A stretch of 64,000 nucleotides of DNA from JAKEHZ01 sp035280505. Its GTDB lineage: Bacteria; Acidobacteriota; Blastocatellia; RBC074. Within the stretch, counting starts at the first letter, position 1; each line of letters opens with the position of its first letter. The stretch covers positions 13,837 to 77,836 of the forward strand of contig DATEFT010000635.1 in the NCBI GenBank assembly GCA_035280505.1, written 5' to 3'. Made by a program: the position numbers and the translations under genes. Of this stretch, positions 34,566-43,198 are shown in pieces. The notes under the pieces are model-generated. The model did no database searches and had not been told where the DNA came from. It saw only the letters and a program-made list of their open reading frames with translations.

Positions 34566-35982
34566 GACAAAACTTGAAAAAAAATTGGGGGCCAGTCTTC
34601 AGAGATTGGGAATCGACGCTGATTCGACGGTCGTGATCGCCGTCTCGGGAGGCGCCGACTCGACCGCCCTCTTCGATGCGCTCGTCCGCTCGCGCGAGCA
34701 GACCGGGATTCCGAAACAGATCTTCGCCGCTCACCTCAACCATCAGCTCCGGGGCGCGGAGTCGGATGAAGACGAGCGATTCGTGGCTGACCTGGCCGCT
34801 CGATCCGCGCTCACCTGCGCGATCGAGCGAATCGATCTGGCCGATCAGCTCCGCCGGGAGCCTCGGAACCTCGAAGCCACGGCGCGACGGCTGCGTTACG
34901 ATTTCCTGCGGCGAGTCGCCGAGCAGCAAGGGGCGGAGATGGTGTTGACGGCGCATACCCGCGACGATCAGGTCGAGACCGTCCTGATGCGCTGGTTGCG
35001 AGGCAGCGGACCGCCGGGACTCCGCGGGATTCACGCGATCAGACCGCTCAGCGAACAGGTGCACCTGATCCGGCCCATGCTCGGCATCACTCGCGACGAG
35101 GTGATCCGGCATTGCCGACACTACGAACTCGCTTTCTGCACCGACAGTTCAAACTTCTCCCTCGACTTCACGCGCAACCGCGTGCGCCACGAACTCCTGC
35201 CGTTGTTACGGGACTTCAATCCGCGGATCGATCTGGCCCTGCTCCAGACCTCGGAACTGATCACGGAGGATGAAGACTATCTGCACCAGCTCGCCTCGGA
35301 GTTCTACACCAAAATCAGCGACGGCAACAAGCTCGAGATCGAACCGCTCAAAAACCTCCACCCGGCGATTCGGCGGCGCATCATTCGCCGGTGGCTGAAC
35401 GAGATCCGGGGCGGCCTGCAACGGATCGATTCAATACATCTATTTGCCATTGAACAGCTTATGGTCCGCCAGCAGAGCGGGCGCACGATCGAACTGCCGG
35501 GCGGCTGGCTGGTCCTCCGGGAATTCGACCGGCTGCGGCTCTCCCGCTCGCAAGTTAATGAACCTAAAGCCCTTCAGATTAATTTTCCGCAAGATCAAAA
35601 ACATTATTTTGGCCCCTTCCTCTTGACTTTACGAAGAAATGTTCCACGTGAAAGCTTGATGGATGCACAACCTAGCGGCATGGAATCGTACAGCGCCCGG
35701 CTGCGCGAAAGCAAAGAGCTGAGTGATTTGAAGTTACGGACACGGCGCCAGGGCGACGCCTATGTCCCGGCGGGCAAGCGCCATCCGATGAAATTGAAGA
35801 CTCTGATGATTCGCCACCAGGTCCCTCTTTCGCAGCGCGACGAGTATCCGGTGCTGGTGACCGGAGACGACCGGATCGTCTGGTCGCCCGGGCTGCCTAT
35901 TGCGAGGGAGTTTGCGGCATCCGAGTTTGAGAACGAGGCGTGTTGCGCGTTGGTGACGGCGGAAAAGTTGAACACGAAATGA
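34564..35982 (+). CDS. tilS: tRNA(Ile)-lysidine synthase
   Basis: 472 aa. The PP-loop AVSGGADSTALF has its SGGADST at 28-34; LNHQLRGAESDEDE, TAHTRDDQVETVLMRWLRGS and the RNRVRHELLPLLRDFNPRID segment follow. A C-terminal TilS domain is present (KLRTRRQGDAYVPAGKRHPM). It makes lysidine at C34 of the minor tRNA-Ile, so that it reads AUA. I used ATG 34564, in agreement with the family, although the frame extends upstream. FtsH follows downstream; tilS-ftsH is a common neighbour pair in bacteria. Confidence 0.95.
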   Translation: MTKLEKKLGASLQRLGIDADSTVVIAVSGGADSTALFDALVRSREQTGIPKQIFAAHLNHQLRGAESDEDERFVADLAARSALTCAIERIDLADQLRREPRNLEATARRLRYDFLRRVAEQQGAEMVLTAHTRDDQVETVLMRWLRGSGPPGLRGIHAIRPLSEQVHLIRPMLGITRDEVIRHCRHYELAFCTDSSNFSLDFTRNRVRHELLPLLRDFNPRIDLALLQTSELITEDEDYLHQLASEFYTKISDGNKLEIEPLKNLHPAIRRRIIRRWLNEIRGGLQRIDSIHLFAIEQLMVRQQSGRTIELPGGWLVLREFDRLRLSRSQVNEPKALQINFPQDQKHYFGPFLLTLRRNVPRESLMDAQPSGMESYSARLRESKELSDLKLRTRRQGDAYVPAGKRHPMKLKTLMIRHQVPLSQRDEYPVLVTGDDRIVWSPGLPIAREFAASEFENEACCALVTAEKLNTK

Positions 35983-36221
35983 GCGAAAAATTTTTCGATA
36001 AAAATATTTCGCGAGCGCTCTAGACTTTTTTGAGCCTCCTGGTCGCGGTCGGATCATTCGCGAGATGATCATCGGGAAGAACCCGGCGCGCTGAGTGATG
36101 GGGATAATGTTGAAACCGCGCCGGAAGGCCTCTCGTCAACAACTTTGTTGAGAAAGGGGGGCGCGAAATTTGTTGAAATAGGCTAGAATGTGTGGGTAGG
36201 TTTTCAACGGAGGTAAACATT

Positions 36222-38138
36222 TTGAACTCGACAATCAGACAAGTGATCCTATGGGTGGTAATCATCGGTGGGGTGATTTTACTCTACCGTTTCTTCCACA
36301 ACCCCAGTGTCAATCAGCCGTTATCGCTCTCCTACTCCGATTTGCTGGAAAAAGTCGAAAGCAAGGGGGTGAAGACGGCGACGATCGAGAGAGAAAAGAT
36401 CTACGGTAAGTTGAGCAACGAGCAGAACTATACGACCAAACTCGGTAACGACTTTGTCGCTCGCGATCTGGCCGATGCGATGAAGAGGAACGGAGTGAAA
36501 GTCGATTTCGATCCGTCATCGAGCAGCGGCCTCTGGGCCAACATGCTGGTGATGTATGCACCATTCATCCTGATCATCGCGTTCTGGATATTCATGCTTC
36601 GGCAGATGCAATCCGGCGGCAACAAAGCGTTGTCCTTCGGCAAGAGCCGCGCGAAGCTCCTCTCCAATCAACAGAAGCGCGTCACCTTCAAGGATGTGGC
36701 CGGTGTTGAAGAAGCGAAGGAAGAGTTACAAGAGATTATTGAGTTCCTCAAAGAGCCTCAGAAGTTTCAGAAGTTGGGTGGGCGAATTCCGAAAGGCGTC
36801 CTGATGATGGGCCCTCCGGGCACCGGCAAGACGCTGCTGGCGCGAGCCATTGCGGGCGAGGCGAACGTTCCGTTCTTCTCGATCTCCGGCTCCGATTTTG
36901 TCGAGATGTTCGTCGGAGTGGGAGCCAGCCGGGTTCGTGACCTGTTCGAGCAGGGCAAGAAGAATGCGCCCTGCATCATCTTCATCGACGAGATCGATGC
37001 CGTCGGCCGCCATCGAGGGGCCGGTCTGGGCGGCGGTCACGATGAACGCGAACAGACGCTCAACCAACTGCTCGTCGAGATGGACGGATTTGAGTCCAAC
37101 GACGGCGTGATTTTGATTGCCTCCACCAACCGTCCCGACGTCCTGGATCCGGCCTTGTTGCGGCCCGGCCGCTTCGATCGGCGGGTCATCGTCAACCGTC
37201 CGGACGTCAAGGGCCGCGAAGGTATTCTGGCCGTTCATACCCGCAAGATTCCGCTCAGCGAAGATGTCGACATCTCCGTGATCGCGCGCGGAACTCCGGG
37301 ATTCACGGGAGCGGACCTCGCCAACCTGGTCAACGAAGCGGCGCTCAACGCCGCCCGTTACAACAAGAAGGTCGTTTCGATGCACGACTTCGAGTGGGCC
37401 AAAGACAAGGTCCTGATGGGCTCGGAGCGTAAATCGGCGGTCATGTCCGAAGAGGAGAAGACCACCACGGCCTATCACGAAGCGGGTCACACGGTGGTCG
37501 GCCTGAAGGTCCCGAACGCGGATCCGGTTCACAAAGTGACCATCATTCCGCGCGGGATGGCGCTCGGTCTGACGCAGCAACTGCCCGAAGGAGATCGATA
37601 TACCCACACCCGTGAGTACATCGAGGGCTCGATCGCCATCCTGATGGGCGGACGTTTGGCCGAAGAGATCTTCCTGGGCAAGATCACGACCGGAGCTTCA
37701 AACGATATCGAACGGGCCACTGAACTGGCCCGGCGGATGGTTTGTGAATTCGGGATGTCGAATCTGGGTCCGCTGACCTTCGGCAAGAAGGAAGAGCAGA
37801 TCTTCCTGGGCCGCGAGATCGCTCAGCATCAGGACTACAGCGAGGACACGGCGATCAAGATCGATCAGGAGGTCAAACGGATCGTGATCGAGCAGTACGA
37901 ACGCGCCCGTCAGATCATCCTCGATCATCGCGACGCTCTCGACCGCCTGGCTCAGGCCCTGCTGTCGCTGGAGACGCTCGATTCCGTTCAAATTCGGCGA
38001 GTGGTGGCCGGACTTCCGCTGGACGATGATACTCCGGCGCCCAAGATCCACACCGATAAGGATAAGCCCGCCGATAAGGAACCGATGTTGAAACCGATTC
38101 TGCCGCCGATTACGGGCGGTAATCCTGCACCGGCCTAA
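36222..38138 (+). CDS. ftsH: ATP-dependent zinc metalloprotease FtsH
   Basis: 638 aa. Two N-terminal membrane segments (about 6-20 and 100-120) flank a periplasmic domain. The AAA module has Walker A GPPGTGKT at 197-204, Walker B CIIFIDEIDAVG and the second region of homology NRPDVLDPALLRPGRFDRR. The peptidase zinc site is HEAGH at 419-423. I chose the TTG at 36222: GGAGG lies 8 bp upstream and MNSTIRQVILWV matches the family, whereas an upstream GTG (36192) adds an unrelated ten residues. Degrades misfolded membrane proteins. A strong terminator follows. Confidence 0.96.
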   Translation: MNSTIRQVILWVVIIGGVILLYRFFHNPSVNQPLSLSYSDLLEKVESKGVKTATIEREKIYGKLSNEQNYTTKLGNDFVARDLADAMKRNGVKVDFDPSSSSGLWANMLVMYAPFILIIAFWIFMLRQMQSGGNKALSFGKSRAKLLSNQQKRVTFKDVAGVEEAKEELQEIIEFLKEPQKFQKLGGRIPKGVLMMGPPGTGKTLLARAIAGEANVPFFSISGSDFVEMFVGVGASRVRDLFEQGKKNAPCIIFIDEIDAVGRHRGAGLGGGHDEREQTLNQLLVEMDGFESNDGVILIASTNRPDVLDPALLRPGRFDRRVIVNRPDVKGREGILAVHTRKIPLSEDVDISVIARGTPGFTGADLANLVNEAALNAARYNKKVVSMHDFEWAKDKVLMGSERKSAVMSEEEKTTTAYHEAGHTVVGLKVPNADPVHKVTIIPRGMALGLTQQLPEGDRYTHTREYIEGSIAILMGGRLAEEIFLGKITTGASNDIERATELARRMVCEFGMSNLGPLTFGKKEEQIFLGREIAQHQDYSEDTAIKIDQEVKRIVIEQYERARQIILDHRDALDRLAQALLSLETLDSVQIRRVVAGLPLDDDTPAPKIHTDKDKPADKEPMLKPILPPITGGNPAPA

Positions 38139-38159
38139 GCTCGATTAGGCCGCAATCCG

Positions 38160-38205
38160 GACCGCGAAAGACGCCGACGACGGCATTTTTCGCGGTCTTT
38201 TTTTT
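38160..38205 (+). terminator. intrinsic terminator of ftsH (family 1 palindrome)
   Basis: GACCGCGAAA (38160-38169) pairs with TTTCGCGGTC (38188-38197), followed by eight T (38198-38205). The stem is of the CCGCGAAA family, showing that at least one copy of this repeat serves as a real Rho-independent terminator. It lies between converging genes. Confidence 0.85.
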
Positions 38206-38206
38206 G

Positions 38207-39379
38207 TCACGCCAACATCAGATCTGCCGCAATCGGGTCATGATCCGAGATCTGCCCGCCCTGCCCGTTCTTCAATCCCGGGATACTTTGCGGTCTCCGG
38301 CTGGCCTGGCCGCTCACCGAGTCCACGATCTCGTCCTGGCCCAGCGGCCTGACTCTGCGGCCGACGATCCAATCGAGGCGAAAATCGAGATGGTAGTCGA
38401 ACCGCGCCATCCGGGACTCGAAAGCATCGGCCAGAAATCTCGGCAAGGCCGAACGGTCCTCGAACCCACGCATCGGCACGATGCAGGTGGTCGCCGGGCA
38501 ATTGAACCCCTGCTCGGTGAATCCGTGACGGCGGAGAACGTCGAACAACGGTTCCTGGAGTTGCGGATTGGCAAAGAGGTGGGTCAAACGATCCTTGTCG
38601 GCGAATGAGAGCCGCAAGGCGGCACGCAAGGTGCGCCACCAGCCGCCCCGTGGAGTGGCGTTGGTGTTGAAATCTCCGGCAATGACGGCGGCCTCCTGGC
38701 CGTGCAGGGCCTCGACCAGCGCCTGGATCTGCCGGGCCCGGCACCCGGGTTTATTCCGGACCTCCAGATGGGTGCTGGCAAAGGCCAGCGTCCCGCCCCC
38801 CACCGAGATCTCGGCGGCGACCGCCTGCCGCGCGCCGATACGTTGCTCCTGATGCGCGAAATGATCGAAACAGACCGGGAGTTTGAGAATCCGCGGATTG
38901 CGAAGCTCATAACGCGAGAGGATGGCGTTTCCCTGGAGCGCGATCGTATTTTCGCCCGGAATCTTCAAATCCTCGCCATAGCCTTTCGAGAACTCCAGAT
39001 AGGCCGGCGCAAACAGGCAGTGCATGCCGAGGGCGGCGCCCAGTTCGCGGGCGATAAACCGCTGCCCCGAGCGGTTCATCCCGACGTCGGCTTCATTGAG
39101 CGAGATCAGGTCGGCTTCGCGCAGAATCGGATGCCGGCGAAAGACCTCGATGATCTCGTCCAGATATCGCCCTTTCTCGATGTTCCAATGGGCGAGGCGG
39201 ACGAAATCACGGATCCGCGGGCGCGCCTCGGGAACCGGGAAGAGCCTCGGCTGTTCCAGGAGGTCGGCCAGATATTCACGATGACGCCGATAGGCCGCCG
39301 ATTCCTGCAGTTCGCCCAGGGTCTTGAAGCCCCTCAACTCGGCAATCAGGGCCTGATGGTCGGTGTATTCAGTCGACAT
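38207..39379 (-). CDS. endonuclease/exonuclease/phosphatase family protein
   Basis: 390 aa. EEP fold: FVRLAHWNIEKGRYLDEII at the start of the domain (Asn of LxxWNI), SLNEADVGMNRSG (metal Glu), the ISVGGGTLAFASTHLEVRNK segment (His), AVIAGDFNTNATPRGG (Asp and Asn) and a C-terminal SDHDPIAAD. These cover the active-site residues of Mg-dependent phosphodiesterases. The substrate is unknown. I start at the internal Met (MSTEYTD); an earlier start at 39412 would overlap the next gene and has no better SD. Confidence 0.85.
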   Translation of the reverse strand: MSTEYTDHQALIAELRGFKTLGELQESAAYRRHREYLADLLEQPRLFPVPEARPRIRDFVRLAHWNIEKGRYLDEIIEVFRRHPILREADLISLNEADVGMNRSGQRFIARELGAALGMHCLFAPAYLEFSKGYGEDLKIPGENTIALQGNAILSRYELRNPRILKLPVCFDHFAHQEQRIGARQAVAAEISVGGGTLAFASTHLEVRNKPGCRARQIQALVEALHGQEAAVIAGDFNTNATPRGGWWRTLRAALRLSFADKDRLTHLFANPQLQEPLFDVLRRHGFTEQGFNCPATTCIVPMRGFEDRSALPRFLADAFESRMARFDYHLDFRLDWIVGRRVRPLGQDEIVDSVSGQASRRPQSIPGLKNGQGGQISDHDPIAADLMLA

Positions 39380-39389
39380 GGGACGGCCC

Positions 39390-40484
39390 CTATTTTCGGT
39401 GCGACCTGGCATATTCGGTCTGCAGCAGATTCATCATCTCGCCGCGTCGATCGTACAGACGCTTCAACTGGCGCGGCGCGCGCTTCGCCAGGGCGTAGGC
39501 GGTGATCAAGGGCAAGGCCACCGTCGAGTCGAGATAGCAGACGACCGTGCCCGGCAACTGGTCGGGATCGATCTTCCCCCAACTGACGGCCTCGCTCGGA
39601 GTGGCCCCCGACAACCCGCCGGTATCCGGGCGCGCGTCCGTCAACTGCAGAAAATAGTCGTGCCCCTTCTCTTCGATTCCGAGCACCTCCTGAATCTGGG
39701 GTTCGGTCTGGAGGGCGAAATTTTTGGGGCTGCCGCCGCCGCAGATGAAAATCCCCGATTTTCCGCCCGTGCGTTTGGCGTTGAGAACGATCGCCGCCGT
39801 CTCGTTCACGTCCGCCGAAGGATTGAGCCGGAGCTTTCCTCCCTGCAACTCCATCGCCGCCACGTTCATCCCGATCGAACTATCGCCGGGCGACGAGGTG
39901 TAGACCGGGACCCCGTAATGATAGGCCGCGGCCAGCAAGGATTGACTCTTCAGACCGAGCACGCGCTCGCGCTCGGCGATATATTTGCCGCAGAGATAGT
40001 GGAATTCGGCGGTTGACATCTCATGCTGGAACTCCTCGGCCCGGATGATCTCCCGAAAAAAGGCATCGGTCGAGAGCAGAACTTCATAATCGAAGAAGAT
40101 GTCGTAGATCCGGACCACCCCCTCTTCGCGCAGCACGACATCGCTGATCTGGTGGCTGCCGCGATGCATCGAGAGGCCCAGTCCGAAATGCGCATCGTGA
40201 TAGAGATTGGCGCCGGTCGAGATGATCCAGTCGACGAATCCCGCCTCGATCAAGGGAATGAGGACCGAGATGCCCAATCCGGCCGGAGTCAAAGCGCCGG
40301 TGAGCGTGAGCCCGACCGTCACCTCATCCTGCAGCATCCGGTCGCTGAACAGTTGGGCGCCTTCGCGCAACCGCCCGGCGTTATAAGCCTGAAAATTGCT
40401 TTCGATCAATTGCACGACCGTCGTCTCTTTGGTGATCGGCGTCGGAGCAATGCGGCGGCCTTGCAAATACTTGCTCTGATTCAT
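39390..40484 (-). CDS. deoxyhypusine synthase-like protein
   Basis: 364 aa. The catalytic lysine of deoxyhypusine synthase is in EAVSWGK (Lys304), and NAD-binding segments GALTPAGLGISVLIPLIEAG, ISTGANLYHDAHFGLG, SSPGDSSIGMNVA and FICGGGSPKNF are present. True deoxyhypusine synthase modifies eIF5A in eukaryotes and archaea; bacterial homologues are often homospermidine synthase-like or uncharacterised, transferring aminobutyl groups from spermidine. The natural substrate here is unknown. The gene appears to be transcribed with the downstream EEP protein. Confidence 0.85.
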   Translation of the reverse strand: MNQSKYLQGRRIAPTPITKETTVVQLIESNFQAYNAGRLREGAQLFSDRMLQDEVTVGLTLTGALTPAGLGISVLIPLIEAGFVDWIISTGANLYHDAHFGLGLSMHRGSHQISDVVLREEGVVRIYDIFFDYEVLLSTDAFFREIIRAEEFQHEMSTAEFHYLCGKYIAERERVLGLKSQSLLAAAYHYGVPVYTSSPGDSSIGMNVAAMELQGGKLRLNPSADVNETAAIVLNAKRTGGKSGIFICGGGSPKNFALQTEPQIQEVLGIEEKGHDYFLQLTDARPDTGGLSGATPSEAVSWGKIDPDQLPGTVVCYLDSTVALPLITAYALAKRAPRQLKRLYDRRGEMMNLLQTEYARSHRK

Positions 40485-40674
40485 GAAATTCTCCCAGGTC
40501 TGTTAGATGATTGATTAAGGCGCGAGTTTAAGATTTCGAGCCTCGAAACTCAAACGACCTGCCTCGGAATAGCCGCCGGAGCGGTCACTGACTCGACTTA
40601 ATTCATTATGATATACTCTTCGCGATTTTCGCCCCTGCATGAAACTTACAGATTTGACCCGGGTCAAACCAAGA

Positions 40675-40719
40675 GAGGAGGAGTTTCATCAGATGATCTG
40701 GCCAGGCAATACCATCTGA
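40675..40719 (+). promoter_or_regulatory. SD plus short upstream ORF overlapping the next gene
   Basis: AGGAGG (40676-40681) is followed after 11 bases by ATG (40693) of an eight-codon ORF, MIWPGNTI, whose TGA (40717-40719) overlaps the ATG (40719) of the next gene as TGATG. This is the pattern of a translated leader that hands ribosomes to the main gene. The same GTTTCATCAGATGA context precedes the start of the acyl-CoA synthetase at 21125. Confidence 0.45.
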
Positions 40720-41948
40720 TGATCAAAGAGGCTATGAAAAAACTGCTTGCGACGATAGCCCTGCTGACACTGCTGGGAAGCGCGGTCTTTGCCGATACCC
40801 TCTATTTAAAGAACGGCAGCGTCCTCAAAGGAACGTTCATCGGGTATGAGAACGGCGAGTTCGTCTTCGAACTCGGCAGCGGCCGCCGGGTTAATTTCCC
40901 GGCCGGCGAAGTCTCGCGAGTGGCGCTCGATCGCGATTACTCCGGCAACAGCGGCGGCGGCAGTGTGGGCAACAGTGGTTCCGACCGTGGCGATTCAGGG
41001 AGGCCGATTCTCACCCGCCGCGGGACCGAACGCCGGAGCCCGGATCCGAGCGATTCTGACAGCGTCGACTCGCTCCCGCCCCCGGAACGGCCGGCCGAAC
41101 GGCCGGCTGAACGACCGGATCGGAGCGGCAGCGTGCTGTCGCGCGGCGGCGGCAGATCGTCTTCGTCGCCGGGATCGACCTCTTCGGTGGAAGTGAAGTT
41201 GGAAGGCCAGTGGGTCCGTTCCCAGGTGCAGGTCTCGCGCGGTCAGCGCGTGCGGGTTGACGCCGGCGGAACCATCTACCTCGACGGGCGGACGCCTACC
41301 GGCCCCGATGGATTGAGCGGCCGCCGCGATCCCGAGGCCCCGCTGCCCAATGAGAACGACGGGGCGTTGATCGCCGCGATCGGTCAAGACCCGAACTCTC
41401 CATCGATCCTGATTGGACGCTCGAATGAGTTCACGGCGGACCGGGACGGAGTGCTCTACTTCACGGTCAATCACTGGGAGACTCAGGGCGCGCGCGGAGC
41501 GTTCAACGTCAATGTCTCCGTGAGCCGCGGCAGCGGCCGCAGCGAGAGTTCCGAAGCCTCCGGACAGCAACAAGGGGCGCGTGAACGCACGATCACCGTC
41601 CAGAGCAATCAGCCCTGGACCGATACCGGAATCGATGTCGAACCGAATATGACGTTCGAGATTGTGGCTGAGGGCCAGATCGATCTCGGCAACCGCCAGG
41701 CCAGCGGCCCGGACGGCAATCGCGATGCGATCGTCAGATCGGCGAACTACCCGCTGCCGGGCGAGGGCGTCGGCGCCTTGATCGGCAAGATCCGCTATCG
41801 AAACGGCCGCGACTCGAACCTGGTCTTCATCGGTTCCCGCGGAACTCCCACGACCGAGCAGAACGAATACGGGCGTCTCCTCCTCGGGATCAACGACGAC
41901 AACCTGCGCGATAATCGCGGCTCGTATACCGTCAGAATCAGATGGTAG
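40719..41948 (+). CDS. exported protein with low-complexity linker, function unknown
   Basis: 409 aa from ATG 40719 (40734 also plausible). Signal peptide KKLLATIALLTLLGSAVFA. The mature N-terminus DTLYLKNGSVLKGTFIGYEN is the kind of short beta domain seen in bacterial envelope proteins. A long Ser/Pro/Arg-rich linker follows, then two related domains (about 178-280 and 300-409) that share VDAGGTIYLD.../VAEGQIDLGN... and PLPNENDGALIAAIG/PLPGEGVGALIGKI. The repeated pattern resembles PA-IL-like or lectin-type beta sandwiches, but I cannot assign it firmly. Confidence 0.75.
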   Translation: MIKEAMKKLLATIALLTLLGSAVFADTLYLKNGSVLKGTFIGYENGEFVFELGSGRRVNFPAGEVSRVALDRDYSGNSGGGSVGNSGSDRGDSGRPILTRRGTERRSPDPSDSDSVDSLPPPERPAERPAERPDRSGSVLSRGGGRSSSSPGSTSSVEVKLEGQWVRSQVQVSRGQRVRVDAGGTIYLDGRTPTGPDGLSGRRDPEAPLPNENDGALIAAIGQDPNSPSILIGRSNEFTADRDGVLYFTVNHWETQGARGAFNVNVSVSRGSGRSESSEASGQQQGARERTITVQSNQPWTDTGIDVEPNMTFEIVAEGQIDLGNRQASGPDGNRDAIVRSANYPLPGEGVGALIGKIRYRNGRDSNLVFIGSRGTPTTEQNEYGRLLLGINDDNLRDNRGSYTVRIRW

Positions 41949-41974
41949 TGAGGAAAGCCTGGAGACCTTTCGAA

Positions 41975-42020
41975 ACCGCGAAAGACGCGAAAATCACTAA
42001 ATTCGCGTCTTTCGCGGTTG
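41975..42020. repeat. CCGCGAAA palindromic repeat (family 1)
   Basis: AACCGCGAAAGACGCGAA (41975-41992) and TTCGCGTCTTTCGCGGTT (42003-42020) form a perfect 18-bp stem with a ten-base loop. It lies between converging genes. Confidence 0.85.
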
Positions 42021-42045
42021 ATCAACCGATCTTCTCGACCAGATC

Positions 42046-42999
42046 TTAACTCACCGCGGACTCATCAATCCTCAATCTGGCCTGATCGATCTCGAGCGTG
42101 GCCCTGACTCCGAGGGGCAGGGTCAGGTTGCCGTGCGGGCTGTGGCCGCTGGGCATGCCGAAGAGCACCGGCACCCTCAAATCGGCGGTACATTCGGCCA
42201 GGACGTCCTGAATGCGATAGCCCTGATCGGCATGTTGGATGCAATCCAGCATCTCGCCAAAGACGATCCCGCGAACTTCCGTGAACTTTCCGGCCCATCT
42301 CAGTTGTTGCAGCATCCGATCGATGGCGAAGGGTTTGGTCCCGGTGTCTTCGAGAAAGAGGATCGAGTCCCGGGTCTCGAGTTCATCGGGCGTGCCCATC
42401 AAGGCGGAGATCAACGAGAGACACCCGCCCAGCAATCGCCCACTCACCGGGCGCCCGTCTCCGGCGTGCAAGACTTCGGTCCCGGAGGCCATGATCTCGC
42501 CGACGGGCGTGGTTTGCGTGATGGACCGGATCAAGGTTTCACGATCGTAGTGATCTTCGCCGCCGGCCAGATCCTTGGCGACCATGGGCCCGTGAAAGGT
42601 CACCCAGTTGAATCGCCGGTGGAGATAGAGATGCAGGGCCGTCAAATCGCTGTATCCGATAAAGATCTTCGGGTTCGAGCGGAGTTCGCGGTCGTCGAGC
42701 AGACCGAAGAGCCGCATCATCCCGTATCCGCCGCGCGCGGCCCACACGGCTTTGACCTCCGGATCGCGGAAAGCCTCCATCAACTCCCGGGCGCGACGCT
42801 CGTCGCTGCCCGCAGTGTACCGGTCTTTCGAGAGAATGCTCTCGGCAGACTTCACCCGAAAGCCCAGCCGCTCCAGTTCCGCGACGCCGCGCGCCAGATA
42901 GTCGGACTTGAGATTGCTCGCCGGAGCGACCACGGCCACCGTCTCGCCTCTCCGCAGGGCTCCGGGCTTGATGATTTGAGGAATTTGAATTGTCGACAT
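42046..42999 (-). CDS. LD-carboxypeptidase (S66 family)
   Basis: 317 aa. Removes the terminal D-Ala from tetrapeptide stems during peptidoglycan recycling, or self-immunity in relatives. Visible: LRRGETVAVVAPASNLKSDY, WAARGGYGMMRL, the serine nucleophile in FIGYSDLTALHLYL, GRLLGGCLSLISALMGTPDE, and the late Glu and His in FGEM and GHSPHGNLTLPLG. No signal peptide, so it is cytoplasmic. It diverges from the eda-kdgK pair. Confidence 0.92.
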   Translation of the reverse strand: MSTIQIPQIIKPGALRRGETVAVVAPASNLKSDYLARGVAELERLGFRVKSAESILSKDRYTAGSDERRARELMEAFRDPEVKAVWAARGGYGMMRLFGLLDDRELRSNPKIFIGYSDLTALHLYLHRRFNWVTFHGPMVAKDLAGGEDHYDRETLIRSITQTTPVGEIMASGTEVLHAGDGRPVSGRLLGGCLSLISALMGTPDELETRDSILFLEDTGTKPFAIDRMLQQLRWAGKFTEVRGIVFGEMLDCIQHADQGYRIQDVLAECTADLRVPVLFGMPSGHSPHGNLTLPLGVRATLEIDQARLRIDESAVS

Positions 43000-43152
43000 A
43001 TGTCAAGTCTCGGCAATCGAAGTGGGCGCGGCGCCTGATCACACCCTCAATCCTTGCATCGGCGCGTGATCATCACCTATGATGCTCTCCATCTCTCATA
43101 CACACTGGGCCAATTAGCCTCCAGCCAGTGATAAATCTTATTCGATTGTAAC

Positions 43153-43179
43153 AGCAAGCTATCGTACTTGCTCTATACT
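43153..43179 (+). promoter_or_regulatory. possible operator and -10 box before eda
   Basis: AGCAAG (43153-43158) and CTTGCT (43167-43172) form an inverted repeat with an 8-bp centre. It is directly followed by TATACT (43174-43179), 20 bp before the GTG start of eda. The position is that of an operator overlapping the promoter. The regulator is unknown, and no clear -35 box is seen. Confidence 0.4.
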
Positions 43180-43198
43180 TTTTTGAGGAGAAACCAAA

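Noticed and set aside
36192..36221. GTG start of ftsH at 36192
   Set aside because: The SD GGAGG would lie inside the coding sequence, while TTG 36222 has this SD at the right distance and matches family N-termini.
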